A DNA stretch of 58,145 nucleotides from Deltaproteobacteria bacterium (GTDB lineage: Bacteria > Myxococcota_A > Polyangia > Haliangiales > JADYYK01), in contig JADYYK010000221.1 in assembly GCA_020853705.1 (NCBI GenBank), positions 1 through 58,145 of the forward strand. The letters are read 5' to 3'. This document shows, piece by piece, positions 20,548 through 30,700 of the stretch. Under the pieces are notes generated by a model that was not told where the DNA came from, ran no database searches, and saw only the letters and a list, made by a program, of their open reading frames with translations. Made by a program: the position numbers and the translations under genes. Position 1 is the stretch's first letter, and each line of letters starts with the position of its first letter.

Positions 20548-22455
20548 TCATTGGACACAGTTCCGCCCGCCGCGCTTGGCCTCGTACAGCTTGTAGTCGG
20601 CGCGCGCGATGGCCTCGGCGCTGCCCTCGCCGCCCATCAGCTCAGCACACCCTGCAGAAATCGTGACGCTGCCAACGCCTTCGAAGACGGTCTTCTCCAC
20701 CATGACCCGGATGCGCTCGCCGGTGGCCTGCGCGCCGTCCAGCGCGGTACCCGGCAGCACCGCGAGCAGCTCCTCACCGCCCCAGCGCACCGCGAAGTCG
20801 CCGCCGCGCAGCGTCTTGGCCAGCATGGTCGCGACCTCGCGCAGCACGCGATCGCCGACCGGATAGCCGTAGGTCTCGTTGACCTGGCGAAAGTTGTCGA
20901 GGTCGAAGTACACGAAGCCGAGCGGCGTCGAGTGGCGGTGCGCGCGCGCGACCTCGCGCACGATGGCCTCCTCGCCGCCGCGCCGGTTGGTGAGGCCGGT
21001 CAAGGTGTCGGAGCGCGCCAGCCGCTCGCGCTCGGTCTCCAGGTCGACCTCGGCGCTGACGTCGGTCAGCACCACCAGCTGGCCGTTGCCGGTGGCGCCC
21101 AGCGCGACCGGCTGCTCGATCCAGCGCAGTATACGGCGCTGCGGCCACAGGAGCTCGAGGTCGCTGCGCAGCGCGACCGGCCCCGTCGGCAGCACGCGCA
21201 TCTCGTAGGCGAAGCCGTCCTTGTCCTTGAGCATGGTGGCGACCTGGGTCACGACCTGCTCGCGGCTCTGCTTGATGAGCTGCTTGGCGGGCAGCGCCAG
21301 CAGCTCGGGCGCGGCCTCGTTGGCGAACATCAGCGTGCGATCGGGCCCGAACAGCATGACGCCGCTGTCGAGCGCCGCGAACAGCGTGCGCAAGAGCGGC
21401 AGCGACTGCGTCAGATCGCCCTGCATGGCGCCCAGCGCGTGCACGCCCGAGGGCGCCACCAGCGTCGCGGTGCCCGCCGCCGCCGAGGCGCGCTGGCGAT
21501 GCCCGATGGCCAGCGCCAGCTCGCCAGCGGCCTGCCTGGCCCACAGCACCAGCGCCGAGGCCTCGGCCGAGCCGATGGTCAGCGGGCGCTGATCCATGAT
21601 CGACAGCACGCCCAGCGCGTCACCCTGGGGTGACACCAGCGCCGCGCCGGCATAGCCGCGGAACGCGCCCGACTTGACCAGCGGGTTGTCGTTGAAGCAG
21701 GGGTGCCGCGTGGCGTCCGGGATGATCAGCGGCTCGTCGCTCTCGGCGCCGATGACGTGGCGGCTGATCGACGCCGACAGCGGGATGCCGCGCTGGTTGA
21801 TCAGGGCCGGCGACAGCCCCTGGTGCGCCTTGAACCACTCGCCGTCGTCGCGCACCAGCGTGAGCATCGCCATCGGCACGCCGAACGCGCCCGCGGCCTT
21901 GGTGACCACCGCGCTCAGGCCGGCCTGCGGGGCCAGATCCTCGATCAGCTTCGACTGCGCCAGCCGCTCCAGGCGGGTGCGCTCCTTCTTGGCCAGGGTG
22001 TCGAAGTCGCGACGCTCGTCCTCCTCGATGCGACGGATGCCCGCCAGCGCGCGGCGCACCGCGCGGTGCACGGCCTCGCGGGTGGCGGTCTTGGACAGCA
22101 GGGCCGACACGCCGAGGTTGTCGAGGTGCTTGCGCGCGACCTTGCGCAAGGTGGGGAACGCCGACATCGCCAGCGCGGGCACGCGCTCGGGGGCGGCGCG
22201 CAGGCGCAACGCAGCCAGCACCGCGAAGCCGTCGAACTTGGCCAGCGACAGATCGATGATGACCAGGCGGGGCAGATCACCGCTCGACAGCGCGCGCAGG
22301 GCGACCTCGCCATCGGTCAGGACGGCGACCCGCATGCCGACCTCGCCGAGCAGCTTGCTGTACATCGCGATCGGGCGAGGGTCGGATCCCACCAGCAGCG
22401 CGAAGCCTGCGGTGCCGGGGGTCGGAGGTGGCGGGGCTCCCATGTGCGGGATCAT
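20548..22455 (-). CDS. REC-GAF-PAS-GGDEF diguanylate cyclase
   Basis: The 635-residue product makes cyclic di-GMP. The receiver domain (about residues 15-135) keeps its acidic residue (VGSDPRP), phospho-acceptor Asp (LVIIDLSLAKFDG) and conserved Lys (LLSKTAT). A GAF domain follows (GVPMAMLTLVRDDGEWFKAH...GVLSIMDQRP), then a PAS-like region (ALDSGVMLFGPDRTLMFANEAA). The C-terminal GGDEF domain has SDTLTGLTNRRGGEE and active site RWGGEEL. An RGGD inhibitory site lies exactly five residues upstream of GGEEL, so product feedback is expected. ATG at 22455 overlaps the YkgJ-type gene stop as ATGA. It is last in the ECF sigma operon. Confidence 0.93.
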   Translation of the reverse strand: MIPHMGAPPPPTPGTAGFALLVGSDPRPIAMYSKLLGEVGMRVAVLTDGEVALRALSSGDLPRLVIIDLSLAKFDGFAVLAALRLRAAPERVPALAMSAFPTLRKVARKHLDNLGVSALLSKTATREAVHRAVRRALAGIRRIEEDERRDFDTLAKKERTRLERLAQSKLIEDLAPQAGLSAVVTKAAGAFGVPMAMLTLVRDDGEWFKAHQGLSPALINQRGIPLSASISRHVIGAESDEPLIIPDATRHPCFNDNPLVKSGAFRGYAGAALVSPQGDALGVLSIMDQRPLTIGSAEASALVLWARQAAGELALAIGHRQRASAAAGTATLVAPSGVHALGAMQGDLTQSLPLLRTLFAALDSGVMLFGPDRTLMFANEAAPELLALPAKQLIKQSREQVVTQVATMLKDKDGFAYEMRVLPTGPVALRSDLELLWPQRRILRWIEQPVALGATGNGQLVVLTDVSAEVDLETERERLARSDTLTGLTNRRGGEEAIVREVARAHRHSTPLGFVYFDLDNFRQVNETYGYPVGDRVLREVATMLAKTLRGGDFAVRWGGEELLAVLPGTALDGAQATGERIRVMVEKTVFEGVGSVTISAGCAELMGGEGSAEAIARADYKLYEAKRGGRNCVQ

Positions 22456-22802
22456 ACCAGCTCGGGGCACACCGGATCGTATGGGTATGGTGAGGCCCCG
22501 TCAGCGTCGCGATGGGGGAAGTGGCGGCACACCGCGGGGTAGGCGGCATCGGCGTGAATGGAGCAGGTGTTGCCGGCCATGAAGACGCAGCGGCCACCAC
22601 GCACGCGGGTGCGCCACTCGCCCCAGCGGGTGCGGTAGACCTTGTCGGCGCCGTGCGCGGCCGCCAGCGCGCGCGCTTCGTCATCGGTCAGCTGGGTGCC
22701 CCACGAGCAGCACGAGCTCTGGTGCGGGCAGGGATAGCAGGGCAGCGCCGGCTCGGGCAGCTCGGCGGGCGCGATGGGCAGCAGGCGCGGCGCGGCGGGC
22801 AT
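22452..22802 (-). CDS. YkgJ-family cysteine-cluster protein
   Basis: The 116-residue product carries a zinc/iron-chelating cysteine cluster of the YkgJ type. The pattern is LPCYPCPHQSSCCSWG near residues 25-40, then RCVFMAGNTCSIHADAAYPAVCRHFP, then a late VCPE. At least eight cysteines are placed as in the family. Its role in the family is poorly defined; metal binding or a redox-linked modification has been suggested. It has no signal peptide. ATG at 22802 overlaps the preceding stop by one base, and its own stop overlaps the GGDEF start, so it is locked into the ECF operon. Confidence 0.82.
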   Translation of the reverse strand: MPAAPRLLPIAPAELPEPALPCYPCPHQSSCCSWGTQLTDDEARALAAAHGADKVYRTRWGEWRTRVRGGRCVFMAGNTCSIHADAAYPAVCRHFPHRDADGASPYPYDPVCPELV

Positions 22803-23449
22803 CAGCGCGAGGCGGACGACTGGACCTTGGCCTGGGCAGCTTCGGCGTGGGCCCCGGTGGGGAAGCGCTCGAGGTAGTGGCGCGCGGCGGCGGCGGCGTA
22901 GCTGTCCCAGCCGGTGGCGGCGAACAGCTCGGCGCGCATCCAGGACACCGCCTCGACGTGCGCACCCGCGGGGAAGCGGCGCAGATAGTCGTCGGCGCTG
23001 GCGATGCCCAGCTCGGGGTGACCGTAGGCGGTCTCCAGCTTGGCCACGTTGTAGAGTGCCCGCGCGGCCCACGGGCCGGTGCCGCGCGCGACCTTGCGGT
23101 AGGCCTCCAGCGCGGCGCCGGGGTCGCTGGCCTCCAGCTCCTCGGCCAGCTTGAAGGCTTGCGCCTGCACGGCGTCGGCGGTGCGTTGCTCGGCCGCGAA
23201 ATGAGCGACCTCGGCGCGGCGCTGCATCACACGCGACGCCAGCGTCCAGCCGATGACCGCACAGGCGCACGCCAGCGCGCCCACCGCAAAGGCCAGCGCG
23301 GTGTGTCGCCGCGAGGCTCCCGCGGCACGCCGTGGAGTGCGCGCTGGCTGCACCGGTGCCGGCAGCCGGGCCGCGGCCTCCAGCACACGGCGCTCGATGC
23401 GCGCCATGCGGACCTCGCCGCCGGGCGGCTCCACGTCGACTCTCTTCAC
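22802..23449 (-). CDS. Single-pass membrane TPR protein, possible anti-sigma factor
   Basis: The 215-residue product begins at GTG 23449 (GGGGGAC upstream), overlapping the sigma gene stop as GTGA. A cytoplasmic N-terminus of about 50 residues is followed by one transmembrane helix (ALAFAVGALACACAVIGWTL). The outer part has TPR-like helices (ALEAYRKVARGTGPWAARAL, ADDYLRRFPAGAHVEA, ARHYLERFPTGAHAEAA). Position directly after an ECF sigma gene, with this topology, suggests an anti-sigma factor. There is no zinc-binding HxxxCxxC motif, so the call rests on context. Confidence 0.65.
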   Translation of the reverse strand: MKRVDVEPPGGEVRMARIERRVLEAAARLPAPVQPARTPRRAAGASRRHTALAFAVGALACACAVIGWTLASRVMQRRAEVAHFAAEQRTADAVQAQAFKLAEELEASDPGAALEAYRKVARGTGPWAARALYNVAKLETAYGHPELGIASADDYLRRFPAGAHVEAVSWMRAELFAATGWDSYAAAAARHYLERFPTGAHAEAAQAKVQSSASR

Positions 23450-24135
23450 GAGTCCCCCTCTACATCGTCATGGGTCGAGCTGTCCAGATAGCCGGCGAGC
23501 ACCGGATCCTGCGCGGCGGCCTTCTCCAGCGCGCGCCGACCGCGCCAGATGCGCACCCGGGTCGCGATCTGGCTGGAGCCGGTCAGCTCGGCGACCTCGG
23601 CGATGGGTCGGCCGTCGAGCAGGTGCAGGGTGAGGCTGAGGCGCGTCTCGGTGCCGAGGCCGGCCAGCACCTCGTACAAGCGGCGCAGCCCCTCGCGCGC
23701 CTGCACCCGGCGCTCGGGCGACTCGGCGGGCTCGGTCAGCTCGGCATGGCCGGCCACCACCTCGAGCTGCACCGTCGCGGGGCGGCGCCGCGCCAGGTGC
23801 TGGAACGCGGTGCGGCACGCGATGCGATCGATCCAGGTCGACAGCCGCGCCTCGCCGCGAAACGACGGCAGCGAGCGGAAGACCTCGACGAAGGCGTCCT
23901 GCACCAGATCCTCCGACTCGCGATCGGAGCCGAGCACGCGGTACAGGGTCGCGTTCACGCGCGGATACTCGCGGCGAAACAGCTCGCGCTGGGCGGTGAC
24001 GTCGCGGGCGATGCAGCGCGCCACCAGCGCGGCGTCGTCTGCGTAGGCCTGGGTGCGCGCACTGTCCTTGTCCCCGCCAATGCCACCATAGTGGGATCGG
24101 GACCCCGATTTGTTACCAGGAGGCGGGCGGGCCAC
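23446..24135 (-). CDS. ECF-family RNA polymerase sigma factor
   Basis: Sigma region 2 is clear (LFRREYPRVNATLYRVLG, SEDLVQDAFVEVFRSL, RGEARLSTWIDRIACRTA). After a spacer, region 4 is recognisable (LTLHLLDGRPIAEVAELTG, then TRVRIWRGRRALEKAA). The start is uncertain. I chose GTG 24135 because no ATG lies closer to region 2 and the longer TTG/ATG forms add low-complexity residues that run towards the divergent pilX gene. The length is then 229 residues. It heads a four-gene overlapping operon. Confidence 0.88.
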   Translation of the reverse strand: MARPPPGNKSGSRSHYGGIGGDKDSARTQAYADDAALVARCIARDVTAQRELFRREYPRVNATLYRVLGSDRESEDLVQDAFVEVFRSLPSFRGEARLSTWIDRIACRTAFQHLARRRPATVQLEVVAGHAELTEPAESPERRVQAREGLRRLYEVLAGLGTETRLSLTLHLLDGRPIAEVAELTGSSQIATRVRIWRGRRALEKAAAQDPVLAGYLDSSTHDDVEGDS

Positions 24136-24239
24136 GCATCGATTGTAACTTTTTTCTGCGCCGACCCCACTGTCAGTCCGTGGCGAGACAAGAGTCCATC
24201 GCACGAGCTTGGCAGGTTCTGCCTACTTCCGGGGGCCAT

Positions 24240-24785
24240 GTGGGCCAGCGTGTGCACGCGCGAGGCGAGCGTGGCGCCGCCATGGTCATCGCCATGATGG
24301 TGCTGCTGGTGCTGGCGGGGCTGGGCCTGGTGGCCATGCGCTTCGTGCGCATGGAGACGGCGGCCGGCGGCTACTCGCGCTCCAGCCGAAACGCCTACCA
24401 TGTCGCCGAGGGCGGCGTGACCCGCATCGCCTACCTGGGCGCCATCGAGGGCCAGACCTTCCACAACGCAGCCTATCTGGCCAACCCGGTGAACCCGAGC
24501 TTCACCTTCGCCAAGGCGACGCTCGACCGCAGCGCGGACACCGCCCGCGTCGGTCGGCTGGAGTACATCGCCACCATGTCGCGCCCGCGCCTGGCCGCCC
24601 CGCCGCCTGGCTACCAGGTCGCCGGCGGCACCAGCAATCGCTGGGCCTTCTATGTGTACCAGGTCGACGTGACCGGAACCGTCAACGGTGACCCGATCAC
24701 GCGTCAGGCCGATCCGGGTGGCGCGGCGGCGGTCAAGCAGGTGCGAGCCGACGTGCGCTTCGGCCCGATCACGATCAACCAGTGA
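24240..24785 (+). CDS. PilX-like minor pilin/pilus assembly protein
   Basis: The 181-residue product starts at GTG 24240 with GGGGG 5-9 bases upstream. It has a type IV pilin-like N-terminus: a short basic leader (RGERGAAM) followed by a hydrophobic helix (VIAMMVLLVLAGLGLVAMRF) with Glu in RME, then SRNAYHVAEGGVTR. This is the PilX pattern. The rest is a beta-rich globular domain ending in GPITINQ. A GTG 60 bases upstream is possible but has no ribosome site. The gene ends 11 bases before pilY1, and the two are surely co-transcribed. Confidence 0.82.
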   Translation: MGQRVHARGERGAAMVIAMMVLLVLAGLGLVAMRFVRMETAAGGYSRSSRNAYHVAEGGVTRIAYLGAIEGQTFHNAAYLANPVNPSFTFAKATLDRSADTARVGRLEYIATMSRPRLAAPPPGYQVAGGTSNRWAFYVYQVDVTGTVNGDPITRQADPGGAAAVKQVRADVRFGPITINQ

Positions 24786-24796
24786 GGGGGACTGCG

Positions 24797-27697
24797 ATGA
24801 AGTCGGCGAGCAAGCTCAGGCTGCTGGGAGCGGGCCTGCTGGTGACGCTGCTCACCAGCAGTGCGTCGGCGCAGGACTGTGATCCCGACCTGCTCATGGT
24901 GCTCGACCGCTCGGGCTCGATGGGGGAGACCATCTCGGGTGACACCCAGACCAAGTGGGAGGCGCTGAACACCGCGGTGCAGGCCATCACCACGGAGTAT
25001 GTCGGCAAGATCAACTTCGGCATGTACACCTTCCCCGACGATCCGCACTCGTCGAACGCGGTGTGCAACCCTGCGTCGCCGGCGTGCTCGGTGGCAGGCG
25101 AGGAGTGTGTCGCCTCGGGCACCGGCACCAACTGTCGCAGCGGCTCGGGCACCTTCTCCAGCCCCTACTACGCCAACGACAGCAAGTGCCCGGGCAGCGT
25201 CCCCGGCCGGTGCTATCGCACCACGGCGACTGGCACCACGTACCGCTGTCGCTACTACGGCAGGTGCGAGACCAGCTTCGCCGCCATGTGTGCCGCCGAC
25301 CATCCCATTCCCTACAGCACCGGCTCGGGCAACGAGAGCCTGATCGTCAGCTACCTGAACGCCGAGTACCCCGACGAGCGCACCCCGATCTATGGCGCGC
25401 TGGGCGCGGCCCTGACCGCCGCGCGCTACAACGCCGTGGTCCCGACGACCTCGCCGCCGCGCTTCGTCCTGCTGATGACCGACGGCATGGAGACCTGCGG
25501 CGCCAGCACCACGCAGACCGCGGCCCGTATCACCACGCTGCGCAACCGCAACATCAAGACCTTCGTGGTCGGTTTCGGCGACGGCGTCGATGCCACCGCG
25601 CTGAACGCGCTGGCGCAGGCCGGCGGTACCGACGCGCCAGGCAGCAACTACTACTACCAGGCCGACAACGCGACCTCGCTCAACCAGGCCATGCTCGACA
25701 TCGCCGGGCAGGTCTACCGCTCGGTGCTGTCGGGCACCGCCGCCGCGACCGCGACGGCGCCCATCCTGACCGCGACCAACGAGCAGTGGCAGCTGTCGTC
25801 GGCCTACCAGCTGGAGGCCAACGCCACCGGGCAGTGGCACGGCTTCCTGCGCGCCACCGCCAAGAACCCGGCCGGGGTGGTCACCAAGCTGCTCGATCTG
25901 CACACCCTGCTCGACGCCCGCGCCTACACCGACCGCACCATCTACTCGGTCAACAGCTCGGGCGTCCTGACGCCGTTCTCGACCGTGCTCAGCACCGACT
26001 TCAGCAACGCCTACAGCTCGACCTCGCTGACGACCTCGTTCCTGAACCAGCGCATCGCCGCTGGCGACGCCTGCATCGCGCACGCCTACTTCGACTCGAC
26101 CGCGGAGTTCTACCGGATGTTCGCCGGCGGCACCGCCGACAACCTGACCACCACGACGTGCACCGCGGCGGCGGCCGCCGACGAGAAGCGCTCCATCCAG
26201 GTCTTCCAGGAGTTCAAGCTGGCCGACATCATCCACTCCACGCCGTTCGTGATGACGCCGCCCGAGCTGGTCATCAACGAGGCCAACCACGTCGCCTTCC
26301 GTGCCGCGCAGAAGGACCGCCCGCTGACCGCCTTCGTGGGCACCAACGACGGTGCCCTGCATGCCTTCGCGCTGACCGACGACCCGTCCACCACGATCAA
26401 CGACGAGGGCCGCGAGCTGTGGGCCTACGTGCCGCGCATGCTCATCAACAAGCTGCCGAGCGGCGTGCGCGACCACGCCGAGCTGCTCGACGGCCCGCCC
26501 ATCGTGCGCGACGTCCAGCTCGAGCGCACCTCGGCCACCTCGACCGCCTGGCGCAGCGTGATGCTGTCCAGCCTGGGCCGCGGCGGCGCGGGCTTCTTCG
26601 CCCTCGACGTCACCAACCCGCAGTCGCCGTCGGCGCTGTGGGAGATCTCCAGCGCGACCACCGGCTTCGCCAACATGGGCCAGGCCTTCGGCCCCGCCGC
26701 GCTGGGCCGCGTGTTCATCACCGACAAGGAGGTCCCGGTGGCCTTCCTGCAGGGCGGCTGGGAGCCCGCCGGCGGCCCGACCTTCGCCAAGGGGCGCGAG
26801 TTTTACATCGTGCACGCCTTCACCGGCGCGCTGATCAAGAAGTTCGACTCCACCAACGTGGTCGGCCTCGACGCGCCGATCACGGGGACGCCCGCGGTCT
26901 ACGACGACCTGCCCGGCGCGCTGACCACGCGCGCCTTCGTGGGCGACATGAAGGGCCGCCTGTGGCGCATCGACACCTCGAACTCGAACACCGCCAAGTG
27001 GAAGATGGAGCGCTTCTGGCCCGCGGTGGGCTCGAGCTATGACACCGCGACCTACCAGCGCCCGGTCTTCCTGCCGCCGTCGCTGGCGTTCGACTTCTCG
27101 CGCAAGCTGATGGCGATCTACGGTACCGGCGCCAGCGATCTGCAGGACACCGCGACCAACTATGTGTGGGCCATCCGCGAGACGCTGACGCTGCCGGCCA
27201 TCGCGACCGACCCGCCGGTGGCGACCGCGACGCAGGCGTGGACCGCGCCGCTCTTGCTGGAGAGCACCGAGAAGGTGGTCGGCGACACCGTGGTGTTCGG
27301 TGGCGTGGTCATGTTCTCGACCTACCTGCCTACCGCGAGCAGCTGCTCGCTGGGTGCGGGGCGACTGTATGCGCTGGGCATGACGGATGGCTCGCCCAAG
27401 TTCAAGGTCAGCCCGACCGACCCGCTGGAGCAGGTGGTCGCCTTCACCGGGACCGGGACGAGCAAGTACCAGTCGCTCGGCGCCGGCATGCCGTCGGCGC
27501 CGCTGATCCGGCGCCAGGCCTCGACCGCGACCGCGGACAGCGCGGGCAACTACACCTTCAGCGGCGGCAACTACAAGGCGCTGGTGCAGATCGGCGGGTC
27601 GACCAAGTCGGAGACCTTCAACGAGACCACGGTGGCCAAGGACCTCGGCGCCCTGCCCAAGCGCGCCGACATCCTGTCGATGGCCGAGTACGAGTAG
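24797..27697 (+). CDS. pilY1: PilY1-like pilus tip adhesin with von Willebrand A domain
   Basis: The 966-residue product starts at ATG 24797 (GAGGGGG upstream) with a Sec signal ending SSASAQ. The von Willebrand A domain begins at once, with MIDAS motif VLDRSGSMG (Asp37, Ser39, Ser41) and later LLMTDGMETCG. Between about residues 90 and 175 there is a cysteine-rich insertion with about nine cysteines. The C-terminal half is a PilY/PilC beta-propeller (FVGTNDGALHAFALTDD, RELWAYVPRML, SSLGRGGAGFFALDVT, FVGDMKGRLWRIDTS). PilY1 proteins sit at the tip of type IV pili and sense surfaces. Confidence 0.93.
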   Translation: MKSASKLRLLGAGLLVTLLTSSASAQDCDPDLLMVLDRSGSMGETISGDTQTKWEALNTAVQAITTEYVGKINFGMYTFPDDPHSSNAVCNPASPACSVAGEECVASGTGTNCRSGSGTFSSPYYANDSKCPGSVPGRCYRTTATGTTYRCRYYGRCETSFAAMCAADHPIPYSTGSGNESLIVSYLNAEYPDERTPIYGALGAALTAARYNAVVPTTSPPRFVLLMTDGMETCGASTTQTAARITTLRNRNIKTFVVGFGDGVDATALNALAQAGGTDAPGSNYYYQADNATSLNQAMLDIAGQVYRSVLSGTAAATATAPILTATNEQWQLSSAYQLEANATGQWHGFLRATAKNPAGVVTKLLDLHTLLDARAYTDRTIYSVNSSGVLTPFSTVLSTDFSNAYSSTSLTTSFLNQRIAAGDACIAHAYFDSTAEFYRMFAGGTADNLTTTTCTAAAAADEKRSIQVFQEFKLADIIHSTPFVMTPPELVINEANHVAFRAAQKDRPLTAFVGTNDGALHAFALTDDPSTTINDEGRELWAYVPRMLINKLPSGVRDHAELLDGPPIVRDVQLERTSATSTAWRSVMLSSLGRGGAGFFALDVTNPQSPSALWEISSATTGFANMGQAFGPAALGRVFITDKEVPVAFLQGGWEPAGGPTFAKGREFYIVHAFTGALIKKFDSTNVVGLDAPITGTPAVYDDLPGALTTRAFVGDMKGRLWRIDTSNSNTAKWKMERFWPAVGSSYDTATYQRPVFLPPSLAFDFSRKLMAIYGTGASDLQDTATNYVWAIRETLTLPAIATDPPVATATQAWTAPLLLESTEKVVGDTVVFGGVVMFSTYLPTASSCSLGAGRLYALGMTDGSPKFKVSPTDPLEQVVAFTGTGTSKYQSLGAGMPSAPLIRRQASTATADSAGNYTFSGGNYKALVQIGGSTKSETFNETTVAKDLGALPKRADILSMAEYE

Positions 27698-27700
27698 CCA

Positions 27701-27716
27701 GCCGCGCTGTCGCGGC
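27701..27716. terminator. Short hairpin between convergent pilY1 and kinase genes
   Basis: GCCGCG and CGCGGC form a 6-bp stem with loop CTGT in the 21-base gap between the two stops. It has no T-run. Confidence 0.35.
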
Positions 27717-27718
27717 CG

Positions 27719-30700
27719 TCAGCGCCGCGGCAGCCAGCGCAGCAGGGCGTCGGGCCTGGCGGGTACGAAGGCCGAGTCCTCGAGCGCCAGCACATGCACC
27801 CGCCCGTCGAGGTCGCCGACCACCAGGGTGTGCTCACGCGGATCGACCACCACGACCGGGAAGCCGCCGGGGGCCACGGCGTGCACCGCCAGCGCGCCGT
27901 CGCGGGCCCGCTGCACCCGCACGCGGCCGTCCTGATCGTAGGTCACCAGGTAGTCGCCCTGATCGGACGGATTGGGATCGTGGCCACTGGGCGGCGCCAG
28001 CTCGCGACCTGGAGCACCGCTGAGCGGCCAGGCCATGGCGTGCTCACCGCCCACGCCGACCAGCTCGCGGCCGTCGCTGCTCAGGCCGAGCTCGCCGACG
28101 CCGCGCGCGCTGGCATCGAGCTGGCGCAGCTTGCCGGCCTCCCACAGGTAGAGGGCGTCGGCGGCGATGGCCAGTCGACCATCGCGGGTCCACGCCAGCG
28201 CCCGCGCGACCCCGACGCTGGGCAGCTGCTCGATGGCGCCGCTGGCGAGGGTGATGAGCTGCAGCGCGCGGCCGCGCGCGGAGAGCACCGCGCGATCGCC
28301 GGCAGGTGCCACCAGGACACGGTTGATCTCGATGTCGGAGGGCGGCAGGTGGGTCAAGCTGCCGGCCTGGGTGTCGAGCACGAATGGCTTCATGCCACCA
28401 CCGACCAGCCAGCGGCCGTCGCTGGACAGCGCCAGCGGGGCCGGGATGCCGCCGAGGTGGAGCTCGCGCGGGGCGGCGCCTGGCGCGGTCGACACCAGCA
28501 GCTCGCCGGTGTTGTCGCTGGAGGCCAGCACGCGGCCGTCCTCGGACAGCGCCAGCGAGACCACCCAGGCGGCATGCTGGTGCAGCAGCACGCCCGGCGT
28601 GGCCCCGTCCCAGCCGCGCACCCGACCGTCGCGCCCGGCGCTCACGATGCGGCCCCGCGCGCTGGCCACCGCCGAGACCAGGCCGTCGTGGGCCGGCCAC
28701 TCGCGGTGACCGCCGCCGTGGTCCCAGACCCGCAGCTCGCCGTCGAGGTCGACCGAGACCGGCTCCCCCGCAGGGGTGAAGGCGACGGCTCTGACCTGCC
28801 CGGCATGGCCGCGCAGGGTGGCCAGGGCGGCGCCGCGCTCGAGATCCCACAGTCGCAGCGTGCGGTCCTTGCCGGCCGTGGCCAGGGTGTGACCGTCGGG
28901 CGCCAGCGCGACGTCCCAGATGGCGCCGATGTGGCCATGCAGGACCAGTGGGTCGCCGCCGGCGGGGTCCCAGCGTCGCAGTGAACCGTCACCGGCCGCC
29001 GTGATGAGCTGGCCACTCGGCAGCCAGAGCACCCAGTTGACCCAGTCGCCATGGCCGCCCAGCGTGCGCGGCTCGCCCGCCGGCAGCGGCCACAGCCGCG
29101 CGGTCTGATCGTCGCCGCCGGTGGCCAGCCAGTGGCCGTCGGGGCTGAAGGCCAGGCGCTCGATGTTGGTGGCGTGGCGGCCGAGGACGTGGCCGGCGCC
29201 GGTGGCGACGTCCCACAGCCACACCACGCCGTCGTCGCCGCCCGCGGCGACCACGCTGCCGTCGGGCGAGAACGCCAGATCCGAGACCCAGGCCTGGTTG
29301 CCCTCGAGGACGCGCACCCCACCGCGCCCCGCCAGCGCGGTCTCCAGCGCGATGACCTCGGGCCGGTGCGCCCCACCTCCGGCAGCCAGCCAGCGCCGAT
29401 CGGGCGACAGCACCAGGCGGGTGACCACGCTGTCCTGCTGGGTCAGCTGCGCCAGCCGGTTGCCCGCGGTCGACCAGACCCGGACCGCGCCGTCGTCGCC
29501 GCCCGAGGCCAGCCGGGCGTCGTCGAGCCAGCGCAGCACGCGGGTGTGGCCCTGGTGCGCCGCGAAGGTGGCCAGCACGCGCGGCGTCGCGCTGAGCGCG
29601 GCGATGCGCACCAGCCCGTCGGAGGTGCCCAGCGCCAGGTGGCGCCCGTCGGGGCTGAGCGCGGCGACGTCGGCCCCGGGTGTGGCCAGCCGGGCCCGCG
29701 CGGTGCCCGCGTCGATGGCCAGCGCGCCGATCTCCTGCACCGAGCGCGGCTCCCAGTGCGCCGCGCCGCTGGCGCCGAGCTCGACCAGCGCGCGCGTGGG
29801 ATCCTCGGCCAGCACGGCCCGGGCGCGCATCAGGTGCACGGCCTGGCGCTGGGCCTGGGCCTCGATGCTGCGACGCTCGGCGCGTGCGCGTTCGCGCAGC
29901 ACCCCGCGCAGGCCGAGCACGCCGACCACCAGCAGCGCCAGCAGCAGCACGGTGGCGACCTGGACCACGCGCTGGTGGCGCGCCACCCAGCGCCGCAGCC
30001 GCGCCACGGTGCCGTAGCGGTGCGCGCTGACCAGCCCGCCGGTCTGGAAGCGGCGCAGATCCGCGCTCAGCTCGCGCGCGCTGGGGTAGCGCGCGGCGGC
30101 GTCGCGCGCCATCGCCTTGTTGACCACCGCGCACAGATCGGCGGGCGCGTCGGGCGCGACCTCCTCCAGCGGCGGCGGTGGCTCGGCGACCACGTCGGCC
30201 AGCACGTCCTCGGCGCTGGGCCCCTCGTAGGGCGCGCGGCGCGCCAGCAGGTGATAGAGGATGGCGCCCAGGGCGTAGACGTCGGAGCTCTCGCGGGCGG
30301 GCTCGCCGCGCGCCTGCTCGGGCGACATGTAAGGCGGCGTGCCCAGCACCGCGCCGGCCACGGTGGCGTCGGGCGCCCGGGCGGGCCCGGCCTGCTGCGG
30401 CAGCTCGGGCTCGCTGACGTGCTTGGCCAGGCCCCAGTCGATGACCACGGTCTCACCGAAGTCGCCGATCAGGATGTTGGAGGGCTTGAGGTCGCGATGA
30501 ATGACGCCCTGGCCGTGGGCGTAGGCGATGGCGTCGGCGACCGCGATGAGGTGGGGCAGCAGGGCCAGGCGCTCGCTCAGGGTGTGCGCGGCGTCGAGGC
30601 GCGCGGCCAGCGGCGCGCCGGCGACCAGCTTCATGGCGTAGAAGGGCTCGCCGCTGGGCCAGCGCCCGGCCTCGTAGACCGGCACGATGGCGGGGTGCTG

